Origin: Syntrophotalea acetylenica
Lineage (GTDB): Bacteria > Desulfobacterota > Desulfuromonadia > Desulfuromonadales > Syntrophotaleaceae
Direction of reading: 5' to 3'
NCBI RefSeq assembly: GCF_001888165.1
Contig: NZ_CP015455.1
Coordinates: 1,358,001 to 1,422,000, forward strand
Length of the DNA: 64,000 nt
This document shows, piece by piece, positions 26,120 through 34,281 of the stretch (position 1 is the first letter of the stretch; each line of letters opens with the position of its first letter). The notes beneath the pieces are model-generated. The model saw only the letters and a list, made by a program, of their open reading frames with translations. It ran no database searches and was not told the origin of the DNA. The position numbers and the translations under genes were made by a program.

Positions 26120-26410
26120 TCAATCCTTTACCCGCCTTCCCGCCGTTTTGTATACCGATAGATTTTCCCGCTTACCCACTGCTACGACGATAACTACCAC
26201 CCGGTTGTCGTCCACCTGGTAAACCAGCCGGTAACCGGCATTTTTCAGCTTGATCTTGTAGCAGTCAGGTATCCCCTTAAGTCTGGCAGCTTCGACATGA
26301 GGTCTGCCGAGGCGTTCCGCCAGCTTTTTCTTGAATTGCTCCCGGATTCCACCATCCAGTTTTTTCCATTCCTTCAGAGCGGATCCTTTGAATTCAAGGC
26401 TATAACTCAT
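26120..26410 (-). CDS. RelE-family mRNA interferase toxin
   Basis: This 96-residue toxin begins MSYSLEFKGSALKEWKKLDG, with EQFKKKLAERLGRPHVEAAR, LKGIPDCYKIKLKNAGYRLV and YQVDDNRVVVIVVAVGKREN, the normal RelE/StbE layout. The basic residues and the Tyr/Arg of the active-site region (YKIKLKNAGYRLVYQV) are present. RelE toxins cleave mRNA on the ribosome. It starts 10 bp inside the preceding antitoxin frame, so the pair is co-translated. A partial duplicate of this module lies at 34069-34281. Confidence 0.9.
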   Translation of the reverse strand: MSYSLEFKGSALKEWKKLDGGIREQFKKKLAERLGRPHVEAARLKGIPDCYKIKLKNAGYRLVYQVDDNRVVVIVVAVGKRENLSVYKTAGRRVKD

Positions 26411-26645
26411 CGAGCGATACCGGGATTGTGGATTCCTTTTCCCGCTCTTTGACCAGGCGGGAGAGTTCATAATCCTCGAGCTGCTCCATAAGGGCCTCAA
26501 AGGCTTTGGCAGGTACGAGGTATGCGCTGGGTTTGTTGTGATTCAAAATTGCGACCGGCGTGCCCTCGGCTTCGTTGATGATCCGGGAAGGGTTCTTTTT
26601 CAGATCGCTGATGCTGACTGATGCACGGGCATAAAGACGTTCCAT
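26400..26645 (-). CDS. StbD/Phd-YefM-family antitoxin
   Basis: This 81-residue protein, MERLYARASVSISDLKKNPS, has the DNA-binding RIINEAEGTPVAILNHNKPS and AYLVPAKAFEALMEQLEDYE that mark Phd/YefM antitoxins of the StbD type. The acidic C-terminal tail would wrap the RelE toxin encoded downstream. Autoregulation is expected; a candidate operator with repeated aaatata half-sites lies at 26668-26692, just upstream. Confidence 0.9.
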   Translation of the reverse strand: MERLYARASVSISDLKKNPSRIINEAEGTPVAILNHNKPSAYLVPAKAFEALMEQLEDYELSRLVKEREKESTIPVSLDEL

Positions 26646-26866
26646 ATCGACCTCATTTGTGTGCGAAATATAGTGCTAAATATAGACTATTTTTTAGAGA
26701 TTGGCAAGCTTGAAACTGGGGCAACCATTCTTAAAAAACTAACTTTAAGTAAAGGACCGTGGGGTTCATCTCGTCAATGACTGTTTGTTGTCTATGCTTG
26801 TTTCATTTCTGTAATCCATGTGATATCCTGCATACAGTGAATACGGACATTTTAAAGGAGCATTCC

Positions 26867-27094
26867 ATGGCTACGTCTATACGCTTAGATCCAGAAGTAG
26901 AAGAGAGGTTGAATTTTCTCGCAACCCAGACTGGGCGAACCAAGGCCTTTTATCTTCGTGAACTCATTACCCGAGGGATGGAGGACCTTGAGGATTACTA
27001 CCTGGCGGCCGATGTTCTAGAAAGAGTCCGCAAGGGCGAGGAAGAGGTTCTTTCGTCCTCCGATGTAAGGAGATCCCTTGAGCTGGACGATTGA
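26867..27094 (+). CDS. Ribbon-helix-helix antitoxin (RelB/DinJ-like)
   Basis: This 75-residue protein, MATSIRLDPEVEERLNFLAT, followed by GRTKAFYLRELITRGMEDLE, has a ribbon-helix-helix DNA-binding domain and an acidic tail (EEEVLSSSDVRRSLELDD). ATG 26867 has aaaggag 8 nt upstream. The RelE gene begins inside its last codons (17-bp overlap), so the two are translationally coupled. Confidence 0.9.
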   Translation: MATSIRLDPEVEERLNFLATQTGRTKAFYLRELITRGMEDLEDYYLAADVLERVRKGEEEVLSSSDVRRSLELDD

Positions 27095-27344
27095 ATACAC
27101 CAGAACAGCTGAAACCCAGCTTCGGAAACTGGACAGGCCGGTCGCAAGACATATCCTTAATTATATGGATGACAAAATAGCGCCCCTTGAAAATCCACGG
27201 ACTCGTGGGAAGGCTCTATCCGGCCCCCTTGGGGAACTGTGGAGATATCGGATTGGAGACTATCGAGTGCTCTGCGAAATTCAGGATAGCATTATGCGGA
27301 TTCTGGTCGTAGAAGCAGGCCACCGAAGGCAAATATACAAGTAG
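27078..27344 (+). CDS. RelE-family toxin
   Basis: This 88-residue toxin, MSWTIEYTRTAETQLRKLDR, shows GKALSGPLGELWRYRIGDYR and ILVVEAGHRRQIYK, a classic RelE sequence with the catalytic-type Arg/Tyr residues. It starts at TTG 27078 inside the antitoxin gene. It is probably a ribosome-dependent mRNA endonuclease held inactive by its partner. Confidence 0.9.
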   Translation: MSWTIEYTRTAETQLRKLDRPVARHILNYMDDKIAPLENPRTRGKALSGPLGELWRYRIGDYRVLCEIQDSIMRILVVEAGHRRQIYK

Positions 27345-27598
27345 CTGAGTTGTTGAACTTTTAAGATCCTGGTGGGACGGTGTTTATTTGTCAATTTCAG
27401 ATGTGTAACATATTGATTTTACATTATGCGAACCTTTGGACGCTGATTTGCACCGAAAGAGCATGCTTTCGGTTCAACGTAAAAAGTGATATTTACAGGG
27501 ATACATGGGATGCAAGGGATAGGGCCAAGTCAAAATCGACAGGCTGGTGAATGTTTGTGCTGGAAGCGAGAAAAAATCTGACTCTTCTGATTCCAGAT
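27345..27598. other. Gap between convergent toxin-antitoxin pairs
   Basis: These 250 bp between the 3' ends of two converging modules contain no recognisable gene, repeat or strong terminator. Confidence 0.4.
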
Positions 27599-27898
27599 TC
27601 AATGATAATCTTCTTCGCGTTGATGCCGTACGGTCAGAATGGTTACTGTCTCAGCGTTCTCAATTTCGAAGAGGAGGACATAGCCTTTTGATCCAAACGG
27701 GATGATCATTTCTCTCAATAGCGGATCTTCTGTTGACGCTTTTCTGCAGGTAAAAGGAAAATCCTTGAGGAATTCAGTCCCTTTTTGAATGGCTGTGAGG
27801 GCTTTGCGGGCGGCGGCAATATCTTGCTTGATGAGAAAACTATAAAGGCGCACGAGGTCATCTTTTGCGGCCTGGGTGTAGCGGAGCTGGTACCTCAT
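27599..27898 (-). CDS. ParE/RelE-superfamily toxin
   Basis: This 99-residue protein, MRYQLRYTQAAKDDLVRLYS, contains FLIKQDIAAARKALTAIQKG, FPFTCRKASTEDPLLREMII and ILTVRHQREEDYH, the ParE/RelE fold with the typical R-H-x-R-E-x-x-Y ending. It could act on gyrase or mRNA; the sequence does not decide. It overlaps the antitoxin stop by 4 bp. Confidence 0.85.
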   Translation of the reverse strand: MRYQLRYTQAAKDDLVRLYSFLIKQDIAAARKALTAIQKGTEFLKDFPFTCRKASTEDPLLREMIIPFGSKGYVLLFEIENAETVTILTVRHQREEDYH

Positions 27899-28167
27899 TT
27901 GGCGTTCTGCTGTTCTGCATGAGTCAGCATGTTCTCTAGTTCATCAAGGACTGTCTCCGCAGAATGAAATACCCCTGTTTGTTTTGCCTCGTCTCTTGCT
28001 GCCAGACCCCGTACCAGAAATTCTTGTTGGGCTTTTCGATGCAGGATCCCTGCACGGAGAGATTCTACCATGAAGCTGGAGAGGGTTTCACCTTCATGTA
28101 ATATTTTTTCTGCGGCTTGGCGAAGCTCTGGCTCGACCCTTATGGCTGGAATTGTTGAAGTTTTCAT
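27895..28167 (-). CDS. Ribbon-helix-helix-type antitoxin
   Basis: This 90-residue protein, MKTSTIPAIRVEPELRQAAE, has SSFMVESLRAGILHRKAQQE and a charged tail (ETVLDELENMLTHAEQQNAK), the arrangement of RHH antitoxins that pair with ParE-type toxins (YlcI/YnfO-like). ATG 28167 follows aaggag. It is chosen over 28200, which adds 11 basic residues before it without a better site. Confidence 0.8.
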   Translation of the reverse strand: MKTSTIPAIRVEPELRQAAEKILHEGETLSSFMVESLRAGILHRKAQQEFLVRGLAARDEAKQTGVFHSAETVLDELENMLTHAEQQNAK

Positions 28168-28437
28168 CTTGGATCTCCTTGAGGTGCATTTGTAATTCAT
28201 TTTAGCCTAAGTCGTCTCTGTAGGCAATGGCTAAAAGGGAAACTGAAGGTTTCAGACCTACGTGGTGTTATCAACGCGAAGGCATGTGCGAAGAAGGAGG
28301 TAGGGCAAGGGTTAGGCGACCGAATTTGGTGAGTATTCTGTTGCCGGCGAAAAAGAATTTGACTCGGAATATAAGAGAATGCAAAAATTTAAACAGATGG
28401 ATATAGGAGATGTTTTTCTAAATTGAGGAGATGGATA

Positions 28438-28659
28438 ATGCCCACTGCCAAGGAATTGGTCCAGGAGATTGAAAAACTTTCCCCCGCTGAACGGGTGCGG
28501 CTTATCGATAAGGTTGTTCGCGATACCATAAGACCCGATGTTGAAATTGAGGGCGTATGGGTGAAAGAGGTGGAGGCGCGTTGGAAGGCGTTTGAAAGTG
28601 GTGAAATTGCGACGGTATCTTATGAATTCGTGATGGATAAGTACCGAAATCAACGATGA
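28438..28659 (+). CDS. Addiction-module antitoxin (TIGR02574-like)
   Basis: This 73-residue protein, MPTAKELVQEIEKLSPAERV, contains LIDKVVRDTIRPDVEIEGVW and EVEARWKAFESGEIATVSYE, the usual sequence of the addiction-module component family (Trp-x-x-Glu-Val-x-x-Arg). ATG 28438 has a strong aggagatgg site. Its stop overlaps the toxin start (ATGA). Confidence 0.9.
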   Translation: MPTAKELVQEIEKLSPAERVRLIDKVVRDTIRPDVEIEGVWVKEVEARWKAFESGEIATVSYEFVMDKYRNQR

Positions 28660-28952
28660 AAATCTTTTTCCTTCCTCCGGCACAAGCCGAACTTGATGAT
28701 GCTTTTTCCTGGTATGAAGAGCAAGCTGTCGGACTCGGCTACGAGTTTCTCAATGAGCTTGATCTATCCCTTCGACTGGTTGCGACCTTCCCTGAATTTC
28801 AAACTCAAGTGATCAAGAAAATCAGGCGCTGCCTGGTCAACCGATTCCCCTATGGCATTTACTACGGTTTAAAGGATGATACCATCGTCGTGATAGCCGT
28901 TGCCCACCTGAAGAGGAAGCCTTCCTACTGGATAACAAGAATGATGGAGTAG
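28656..28952 (+). CDS. ParE-family toxin
   Basis: This 98-residue protein, MKIFFLPPAQAELDDAFSWY, contains EEQAVGLGYEFLNELDLSLR, CLVNRFPYGIYYGLKDDTIV and VIAVAHLKRKPSYW, the ParE/RelE-type toxin regularly paired with TIGR02574 antitoxins. The 4-bp overlap indicates translational coupling. The first E element follows 8 bp after its stop. Confidence 0.9.
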   Translation: MKIFFLPPAQAELDDAFSWYEEQAVGLGYEFLNELDLSLRLVATFPEFQTQVIKKIRRCLVNRFPYGIYYGLKDDTIVVIAVAHLKRKPSYWITRMME

Positions 28953-28960
28953 ACAGTCTG

Positions 28961-28999
28961 GGACCCCGGATGGGACGTAGGTGATTTGTTGATTAATCG
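28961..28999 (+). repeat. E element, copy 1
   Basis: The unit begins gaccccggatgggacgtagg and continues tgatttgttgattaatcg. A short cccc/gggg-type hairpin is followed by the invariant acgtaggtga. It marks the boundary between the ParE module and the IS21 remnant. Confidence 0.85.
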
Positions 29000-29170
29000 A
29001 TGGGATGCGTATTCCGGACGAATCCGGCCACGGTTCCGACGGGAAAGCGTCCACCGTTCCGACACGAATCCGGCCACCATTCCGATTCGATTCCGGCCAC
29101 CATTCCGGAGCAATCCGGCCAGTGTGATTTGAGAGTGTAGTCGCGGGGTAACTCCACGGGTATCCTGCCG
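29000..29170. repeat. IS21-type left-end repeats
   Basis: Several repeats of the form attccggccaccattccg and gttccgacacgaatccggcc lie upstream of istA, as in the multiple terminal repeats of IS21-family elements. The outer end of the element is not clearly preserved. Confidence 0.65.
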
Positions 29171-29194
29171 TCCTTGATTTTTTCAAAGGAGGGC

Positions 29195-30556
29195 ATGATG
29201 CCGAGAGAAAGAGTTGCCATGCGAAAAATACGTGAGATCCTGCGCCTGGTCTGGGGTTGTAACCAGAGCCGGCGCGATACGGCCAAAGCCTGCGGTGTCG
29301 GCAAGAGCACCGTGAACGATACGATCAACAGGGCCATTGCCGCCGGGCTGTCCTGGCCGGTGGCGATGGATGACGAAACCCTTGAAAAGCGCCTCTATCC
29401 CCCTCTTCGGCCTCCCTCATCCCGGAAACTGCGTCAGCCCGACTGGCAGGCCTTGCATGATGAACTGACCGGCCACAAACACCTCACCCTCATGCTGCTG
29501 TGGCAGGAGTACAAAGAGGGCGAACCTTCCGGTTACCAGTACAGCCAGTTTTGCGAACTCTATCGTCAGTGGCGCAAGAAGCTGGACCGCTCCATGCGCC
29601 AGGAGCACCGCGCCGGCGATAAGTTTTTCGTCGACTACAGCGGGTCGACCCTGCCCATTGTGGATGCCTCAACGGGGGAGATCAGGGAATCCCAAGTCTT
29701 CGTCGGGGTCATGGGCAACAGCAACCTGACCTTCGCCGAGGTAACTTGGACCCAAGGTTTGCCCGACTGGATCGGCTCCCACGTCCGGGCCTTTAGCTAT
29801 CTCGGCGCCGTTCCCCATTGCGTGGTTCCGGACAACCTGCGCTCCGGGGTCACCAAGGCCTGCCGCTACGAGCCGGACCTCAATCCCAGCTACGCCGAAT
29901 GTGCCGACCATTACAGCACCGCCATCATCCCCGCTCGCGTTCGCCGTCCCAAGGACAAGGCCAAGGTCGAAGGGGGTGTGCTGATCGCCCAGCGCTTTAT
30001 CCTGGCCGGGCTTCGTCATCGTACCTTCTTCAGTCTGGCTGCGGCCAACGCCGCCATCCGGCAGCGGCTGGAATTGCTGAACAACCGCCCCTTCCGCAAA
30101 CTCCCCGGCAGTCGGCGCAGCCGTTTCGAAGAGTTCGACCGGCCGGCGATGCTGCCGCTGCCCGAGACCCCGTACCAACTCTCCCTCTGGATCAAAGCCC
30201 GGGTCCATATCGATTACCATGTCGAGGTGGACCACCATTTCTACAGCGTTCCCCATCGTCTGGTGGGCGAGCAACTGGATGTCCGTTCCACCGCGACCAC
30301 GGTCGAATGCCTGCACAAGGGGAACCGGGTGGCTTCTCATGTCCGTTCGTTTCTTGCGGGCAAGCACACCACCTTGCCGGAACACATGCCCAAGGCCCAC
30401 CGGGAATACGCCGAGTGGACGCCGCAGCGCATCGTGGCCTGGGCGGCCCAGACCGGAGCGGCCACGGCCGCCGTCGTGGAGCAGATCCTCTCGCGCAAGG
30501 CCTACCCCGAGCACGGATTCCGCTCCTGCATGGAACCCCTGAGGGGACGTAGGTGA
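29195..30556 (+). pseudogene. istA: IS21 transposase IstA, 3'-truncated
   Basis: The frame from ATG 29195 (preceded by aaaggagg) gives MMPRERVAMRKIREILRLVW, a helix-turn-helix (DTAKACGVGKSTVNDTINRA), the integrase core with FFVDYSGSTLPIVD and the DDE-type KAKVEGGVLIAQRFILAGLR, and VEVDHHFYSVPHRLVGEQLD. The protein ends at FRSCMEPLRGRR. IstA normally continues about 50 residues and is followed by the ATPase gene istB, which is absent. The last codons are E-element sequence, so truncation occurred at that element. The remnant is unlikely to be active. Confidence 0.85.
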
Positions 30557-30571
30557 CTTGTTGACTAATCG
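30533..30571 (+). repeat. E element, copy 2
   Basis: The copy gaacccctgaggggacgtag followed by gtgacttgttgactaatcg overlaps the broken 3' end of istA and precedes higBA. Confidence 0.85.
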
Positions 30572-30713
30572 TTGTGAGGCAAATAATCAATCATTGGTAA
30601 ATAATAAATAAAGAAATTTACTTACCGCAGGGTATCAGGTACTCTGCAGTCACTCAGAGCACTCCCGAGGGTAAACGCTGGTTCTTGCAAACTATAGCAC
30701 TGGGTGATATGCT

Positions 30714-31103
30714 ATGTCATGCATAATACTAAAAACCCGACACTTCCATCGCTGGGCAAGGAAAGCGGGATTGTCGGATAGGGCTTTATTTCATGCTGTT
30801 ATCGAGATGAGCAATGGACTGATTGATGCCGACCTTGGCGGGGGTGTTGTGAAGAAGCGAATCGCTTTGCCAGGGCAGGGGAAGCGTGGCAGCACGAGGA
30901 CGTTGTTGGCAACTAATCGTGACGATAGATGGATATTCGTATTCGGTTTTGAGAAACATGATCGGGCGAATGTTGCCGTGAAGGAACTGGAAGCGTTAAA
31001 ATTGCTCGCCGGGGATCTGCTGGCATTAAATGCAGCACAGATCTCTGAAGCGCTCGATAGCGGGAATCTCCTGGAGGTAAGCGATGAAGCATGTGAAAGC
31101 TGA
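30714..31103 (+). CDS. higB: HigB-like (RelE superfamily) toxin
   Basis: This 129-residue protein has KTRHFHRWARKAGLSDRALF, DADLGGGVVKKRIALPGQGK, RGSTRTLLAT and WIFVFGFEKHDRANVAVKEL, the pattern of HigB-2/PF06296-type toxins in which the toxin gene precedes the antitoxin. It is probably a ribosome-dependent RNase. A promoter-like ttgcaa / gatatgctat pair lies at 30690-30715. The antitoxin starts 20 bp before its stop. Confidence 0.85.
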   Translation: MSCIILKTRHFHRWARKAGLSDRALFHAVIEMSNGLIDADLGGGVVKKRIALPGQGKRGSTRTLLATNRDDRWIFVFGFEKHDRANVAVKELEALKLLAGDLLALNAAQISEALDSGNLLEVSDEACES

Positions 31104-31407
31104 AAAGAGCCGAATTCTTGAAGCGGTGCATGAGACCGCCCTGGATCTGTATGGCCTGGGCTTTATCGATAAACGAGCATTGCGGCGCTATGATGCACTC
31201 TGTCTGGAGCCGATTCCTCCATATTCCGCGGATGAGATACGTTCACTGCGGGAACGGTACCGGATCAGCCAGGCGGTGCTGGCTTCAATTCTCAATACCA
31301 GTCTCTCTACCGTACAGAAGTGGGAGATCGGCGAAAAACACCCTAGCGGTTCATCGCTAAAACTGCTTAACCTTCTGGATCGTAAGGGGCTTGATACCTT
31401 GATGTGA
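31084..31407 (+). CDS. higA: HigA-like XRE-family antitoxin
   Basis: This 107-residue protein carries a helix-turn-helix at about residues 55-90: EIRSLRERYRISQAVLASIL, then STVQKWEIGEKHPSG. This is typical of HigA antitoxins (NadS type) that follow HigB. It should bind both the toxin and its own promoter. The 20-bp overlap and the toxin-first order support the pairing. Confidence 0.9.
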   Translation: MKHVKAEKSRILEAVHETALDLYGLGFIDKRALRRYDALCLEPIPPYSADEIRSLRERYRISQAVLASILNTSLSTVQKWEIGEKHPSGSSLKLLNLLDRKGLDTLM

Positions 31408-31420
31408 TCCATAAGGTCAG

Positions 31421-31544
31421 GAACCCCGGAGGGGACGTAGGTGACTTGTTGACTTAACTGTCCATCTCAACACGTCCGCAAGTTTGGTGTTCAGCGACAA
31501 CGGCGGTTTGCAGGGAAGCCGGGTTGGGGGCCAGCGAGTATTAT
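31421..31544 (+). repeat. E element, copy 3, in a 124-bp exact-looking repeat
   Basis: It starts gaaccccggaggggacgtag and continues through ctgtccatctcaacacgtcc and ggtgttcagcgacaacggcg to cgagtattat. The same 124 bp recur at 32287-32410. The part after the hairpin resembles a decayed IS3-type transposase fragment (SDNGG-like), but this is weak. Confidence 0.85.
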
Positions 31545-31715
31545 TGTTTTGCCTGAGCTGGAAATGGAGAATTGCTCCTGGTGGCAAAAGGATTGCAACG
31601 AAGGCGGCAGGGGATAAACCTTCTTTCTGGTCCAGGGTTGTCTTTCCTTAGGGTCTGTGATACTTTTAATCGTACTATTATCCGTACCATGAAGGGATTT
31701 GTAGAGGGCTGGGTT

Positions 31716-31970
31716 ATGAAAGCGATTACGGCAAATGAATTGAAGACCAGGGGTGTTGCATCCATCGATGCAGCCTTAAAAGATCAGGATGAAGCTTTCA
31801 TCTCGGTACGTGGAAAGGATTGCTACGTAGTGATGGATGTGGAAACCTATAACAGGCTTCGGGTTTGTGAACTGGAGGCCGCCCTTTATCAGGCCAGACA
31901 AGAGATTGCCGATGGAAAGGCGGTGGAGGAAAGTGTAGAGGAACACATTGAGCGAATCAAGAAGCTTTGA
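31716..31970 (+). CDS. Phd/YefM-family antitoxin
   Basis: This 84-residue protein, MKAITANELKTRGVASIDAA, has the DNA-binding start followed by AFISVRGKDCYVVMDVETYN and a helical, charged tail ending HIERIKKL. ATG 31716 has agaggg upstream; an in-frame ATG at 31689 is also possible. A palindrome-like gtactattatccgtac at 31673-31688 is a candidate operator. Confidence 0.85.
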   Translation: MKAITANELKTRGVASIDAALKDQDEAFISVRGKDCYVVMDVETYNRLRVCELEAALYQARQEIADGKAVEESVEEHIERIKKL

Positions 31971-31972
31971 TC

Positions 31973-32251
31973 ATGAGTTTTCGGATTCTTTACACCCCTT
32001 CCTATAACAAGCGGGCCTCCCGTTTCCTGAAAAGGCATCCTGACCTTCTTCCTCAATACGAAAAAACCCTCAAGCTTTTGGAGTTGAACCCTTACCACCC
32101 GTCCTTGCGATTGCATCGGCTCAAAGGCCCTTTGAGTGAACTTCATTCTGTGTCCATCAATATCGGGTATCGAATAACCCTTGAGTTGGTCATACAGGAT
32201 CAGTGCATTATTCTCCTCGATGTTGGCAGCCACGATGAAGTATACCGCTAA
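31973..32251 (+). CDS. RelE/YafQ-like toxin
   Basis: This 92-residue protein, MSFRILYTPSYNKRASRFLK, contains LELNPYHPSLRLHRLKGPLS, SVSINIGYRITLELV and a C-terminal DVGSHDEVYR. These features match YafQ/RelE mRNA interferases, where the terminal His-Asp/Tyr region is catalytic. It lies 2 bp after the antitoxin stop. Confidence 0.9.
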   Translation: MSFRILYTPSYNKRASRFLKRHPDLLPQYEKTLKLLELNPYHPSLRLHRLKGPLSELHSVSINIGYRITLELVIQDQCIILLDVGSHDEVYR

Positions 32252-32286
32252 CATGTGTAGACCGTAGTAGGGACGCTCTTAAAAAA

Positions 32287-32410
32287 GAACCCCGGAGGGG
32301 ACGTAGGTGACTTGTTGACTTAACTGTCCATCTCAACACGTCCGCAAGTTTGGTGTTCAGCGACAACGGCGGTTTGCAGGGAAGCCGGGTTGGGGGCCAG
32401 CGAGTATTAT
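32287..32410 (+). repeat. E element, copy 4, second 124-bp repeat
   Basis: Apparently identical over its length to 31421-31544, so the RelE module at 31716-32251 is bracketed by direct repeats and could be lost or gained by recombination between them. Confidence 0.9.
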
Positions 32411-32451
32411 GAGCGGGTGGGGGGGGGCGTGACTGAATAGACCACTCGTTG

Positions 32452-32682
32452 TCAGGATGCTTTCTCCAGACGGTCCGCAATCCATAATTTGATGATTGCC
32501 TGGCGCGGCACACCAAGTCGCTTGGCCTCTCGATCAAGAGACTGAATCATCCAGAGCGGGAAATCGACATTGACCCGTTTTTGCTCATATTCAGGACGGC
32601 GTGCGTTATCCAGGTCCAGATCCGAGGTGATATCTTCGCCATCGTCGAATTTTTTGTCGAAATCACAAGCTTTTGTTTTCAT
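32452..32682 (-). CDS. brnA: BrnA-like antitoxin
   Basis: This 76-residue protein starts at ATG 32682, MKTKACDFDKKFDDGEDITS. It continues DNARRPEYEQKRVNVDFPLW and ends in the helix SLDREAKRLGVPRQAIIKLW. That is a BrnA/CopG-type antitoxin with a C-terminal ribbon-helix-helix. It follows the toxin gene and overlaps it by 20 bp. Confidence 0.9.
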   Translation of the reverse strand: MKTKACDFDKKFDDGEDITSDLDLDNARRPEYEQKRVNVDFPLWMIQSLDREAKRLGVPRQAIIKLWIADRLEKAS

Positions 32683-32932
32683 AAAGGGCGACCTCTTCCG
32701 GGCGGGAACGCCGGATGGAAATGATACGGATGACGTTCCGGCGGTAAGTGATGACTCCTGACCAATATTTGCCATCGATTTTACCGAGAATTAAGAAGCG
32801 GGGCTCATCGATGGTTCGAGCGGGGATTTCCAGCAGATCCGGATCGGCCCAGAGTGCTTGAGCTTCGTCGAAATCGATGCCGTGTTTGGCCTTATTGGAA
32901 GCACTTTTTTGAGGGTCGAATTTGAATCTCAT
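32663..32932 (-). CDS. brnT: BrnT-like toxin
   Basis: This 89-residue protein, MRFKFDPQKSASNKAKHGID, contains FDEAQALWADPDLLEIPART, FLILGKIDGKYWSGVITYRR and IRIISIRRSRPEEVALYE. This is the BrnT family (RelE-like fold, ribonuclease) with its N-x-x-KHGI-x-F and SxRxA/P-x-E-like motifs. Transcription would start right of 32932, where an operator-like palindrome lies. Confidence 0.9.
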   Translation of the reverse strand: MRFKFDPQKSASNKAKHGIDFDEAQALWADPDLLEIPARTIDEPRFLILGKIDGKYWSGVITYRRNVIRIISIRRSRPEEVALYENKSL

Positions 32933-32962
32933 GGTATAAAAAATATACCTTTATGGTATGAG
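32933..32962 (-). promoter_or_regulatory. Probable BrnTA operator
   Basis: Positions 32935-32951 read ggtataaaaaatatacc, a near-perfect inverted repeat, followed by a third half-site ggtat. It lies right at the start of brnT and fits autoregulation by the BrnA ribbon-helix-helix protein. Confidence 0.6.
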
Positions 32963-32979
32963 GATGTCAAGATTATCGG

Positions 32980-33046
32980 GGACCCCAGAGGGGACGTAGG
33001 TGATTTGGGACCCCAGAGGGGACGTAGGTGATTTGTTGACTAACTG
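32980..33046 (+). repeat. E elements, tandem copies 5a and 5b
   Basis: A short copy ggaccccagaggggacgtag (ending tgattt) is followed directly by a full copy with the same start and the ttgttgactaactgttcatc continuation. This is the only place where two copies touch. Confidence 0.85.
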
Positions 33047-33049
33047 TTC

Positions 33050-33196
33050 ATCTCAACATGATGGCCAGTTGGTTCACACCGACAGCGGCGGTCTGCTGGA
33101 GGAAAAACGTCGCCCCAACCTCTACCAGCAAAAGCTGGAATCAGGGGGAATCTTTCATTCGCTAACTCGCCAGGGGCAATTCTCCATTTCCAGCTG
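33050..33196 (+). pseudogene. Possible IS3-type transposase scrap
   Basis: A short frame with VHTDSGGLLEEKRRPNLYQQ and SGGIFHSLTRQGQ resembles the second-Asp region of IS3 OrfB (HTDRG...). It is too short and divergent to be certain. It follows E copy 5, as a similar scrap follows copies 3 and 4. Confidence 0.35.
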
Positions 33197-33422
33197 AGGC
33201 AAATAAAGGAATGGGTGTTGGCGTTGTGATTAACCTATGGGATTCAATATCTTGATTTTGAGTTATTGCGATTTTCAAACTCGTGCTATAAAAAGCTTAT
33301 AGGGTACTTGTTTGAAAAGTGGGAGCCGCAAAACTCCTATTTCTTTCAGATTTGACCCACATGCCGATCTCTTGCCAGGCGGGAACAGCTTGGATGGATA
33401 CGGTTTCCGAAAGGAATATGCC

Positions 33423-33716
33423 ATGCAACGAGAGCAGGTCATCCAGATTCTTTCACAACATATGGAAGAAATCCGTCAAAAATTTGATGTTCAATCGCTG
33501 TCTCTTTTTGGTTCGGTTGCCAGAGGAGAATCCAGACCGGATAGCGATCTCGATATACTTGTTACCTACAGTCAAGTTCCTGGGTTGTTTAAGTACTTGG
33601 ATTTAAAAGAGTATCTCGAAGACTTGTTTCACCAACCGGTCGATCTGGTGACCATGAAGGCCCTTAAAAAGCAACTTCGCGATGAAATCCTTGGGGAGGC
33701 TGTTCATGTCCACTAG
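33423..33716 (+). CDS. mntA: MntA-like minimal nucleotidyltransferase (antitoxin)
   Basis: This 97-residue protein, MQREQVIQILSQHMEEIRQK, has the nucleotidyltransferase motif SLFGSVARGESRPDSDLDIL (GSxAxG-x9-DxD). Later DQ/PVDLVTMKALKKQLRDEI is typical of the family. In HepT/MntA systems this protein AMPylates the HEPN toxin and neutralises it. ATG 33423 is chosen because the longer upstream frame has no family similarity. A promoter-like ttgcga / tataaa pair lies near 33266-33292. Confidence 0.9.
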   Translation: MQREQVIQILSQHMEEIRQKFDVQSLSLFGSVARGESRPDSDLDILVTYSQVPGLFKYLDLKEYLEDLFHQPVDLVTMKALKKQLRDEILGEAVHVH

Positions 33717-34044
33717 GGGGTGGAGGTTTCGGATTGAGGACATTCTGGAGGCAATTACTCGTATTCAGGAATATTCCGCCGGCCTTGATTATCCTAATTG
33801 GCAACAGGACCAAAAAACCGTTGATGCGGTTATACGTAATTTTGAGATTATTGGAGAAGCAGCCAATCATGTGCCTTTCGAGGTTCAAGAACGTTTCCGA
33901 AAAATTCCCTGGGCGAAGATGAGAGGCATTAGAAATGTTTTGATTCACGAGTACTTTGGCGTGGACGCAGAAGTTGTTTGGCGGACAATTCAGGATGATT
34001 TGCCAGGCTTGAAAATGCTTTTGATGGAGATTGACAAAGACTGA
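33706..34044 (+). CDS. hepT: HepT-like HEPN toxin (DUF86)
   Basis: This 112-residue helical protein, MSTRGWRFRIEDILEAITRI, contains FEIIGEAANHVPFEVQERFR and the HEPN catalytic motif RNVLIHEYFG (R-x4-H-x-Y). It is a predicted RNase and its Tyr is the site modified by MntA in studied systems. It overlaps the mntA stop by 11 bp. Confidence 0.9.
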   Translation: MSTRGWRFRIEDILEAITRIQEYSAGLDYPNWQQDQKTVDAVIRNFEIIGEAANHVPFEVQERFRKIPWAKMRGIRNVLIHEYFGVDAEVVWRTIQDDLPGLKMLLMEIDKD

Positions 34045-34068
34045 ACCAAGGCTCTCTAAGTGAAGATA

Positions 34069-34281
34069 TCTGGCAGCTTCGACATGAGGTCTGCCGAGGC
34101 GTTCCGCCAGCTTTTTCTTGAATTGCTCCCGGATTCCACCATCCAGTTTTTTCCATTCCTTCAGAGCGGATCCTTTGAATTCAAGGCTATAGCTCATCGA
34201 GCGATACCGGGATTGTGGATTCCTTTTCCCGCTCTTTGACCAGGCGGGAGAGTTCATAATCCTCAAGCTGTTCCATAAGGG
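34069..34281 (-). pseudogene. Internal fragment of a StbD/RelE module
   Basis: These 213 bp are nearly identical to 26280-26495: the first 43 codons of the RelE toxin (MSYSLEFKGSALKEWKKLDG to GRPHVEAAR) and the C-terminal third of the antitoxin. Both genes are cut, on one side next to hepT and on the other exactly at E copy 6. It is a broken duplicate and cannot make either protein complete. Confidence 0.9.
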
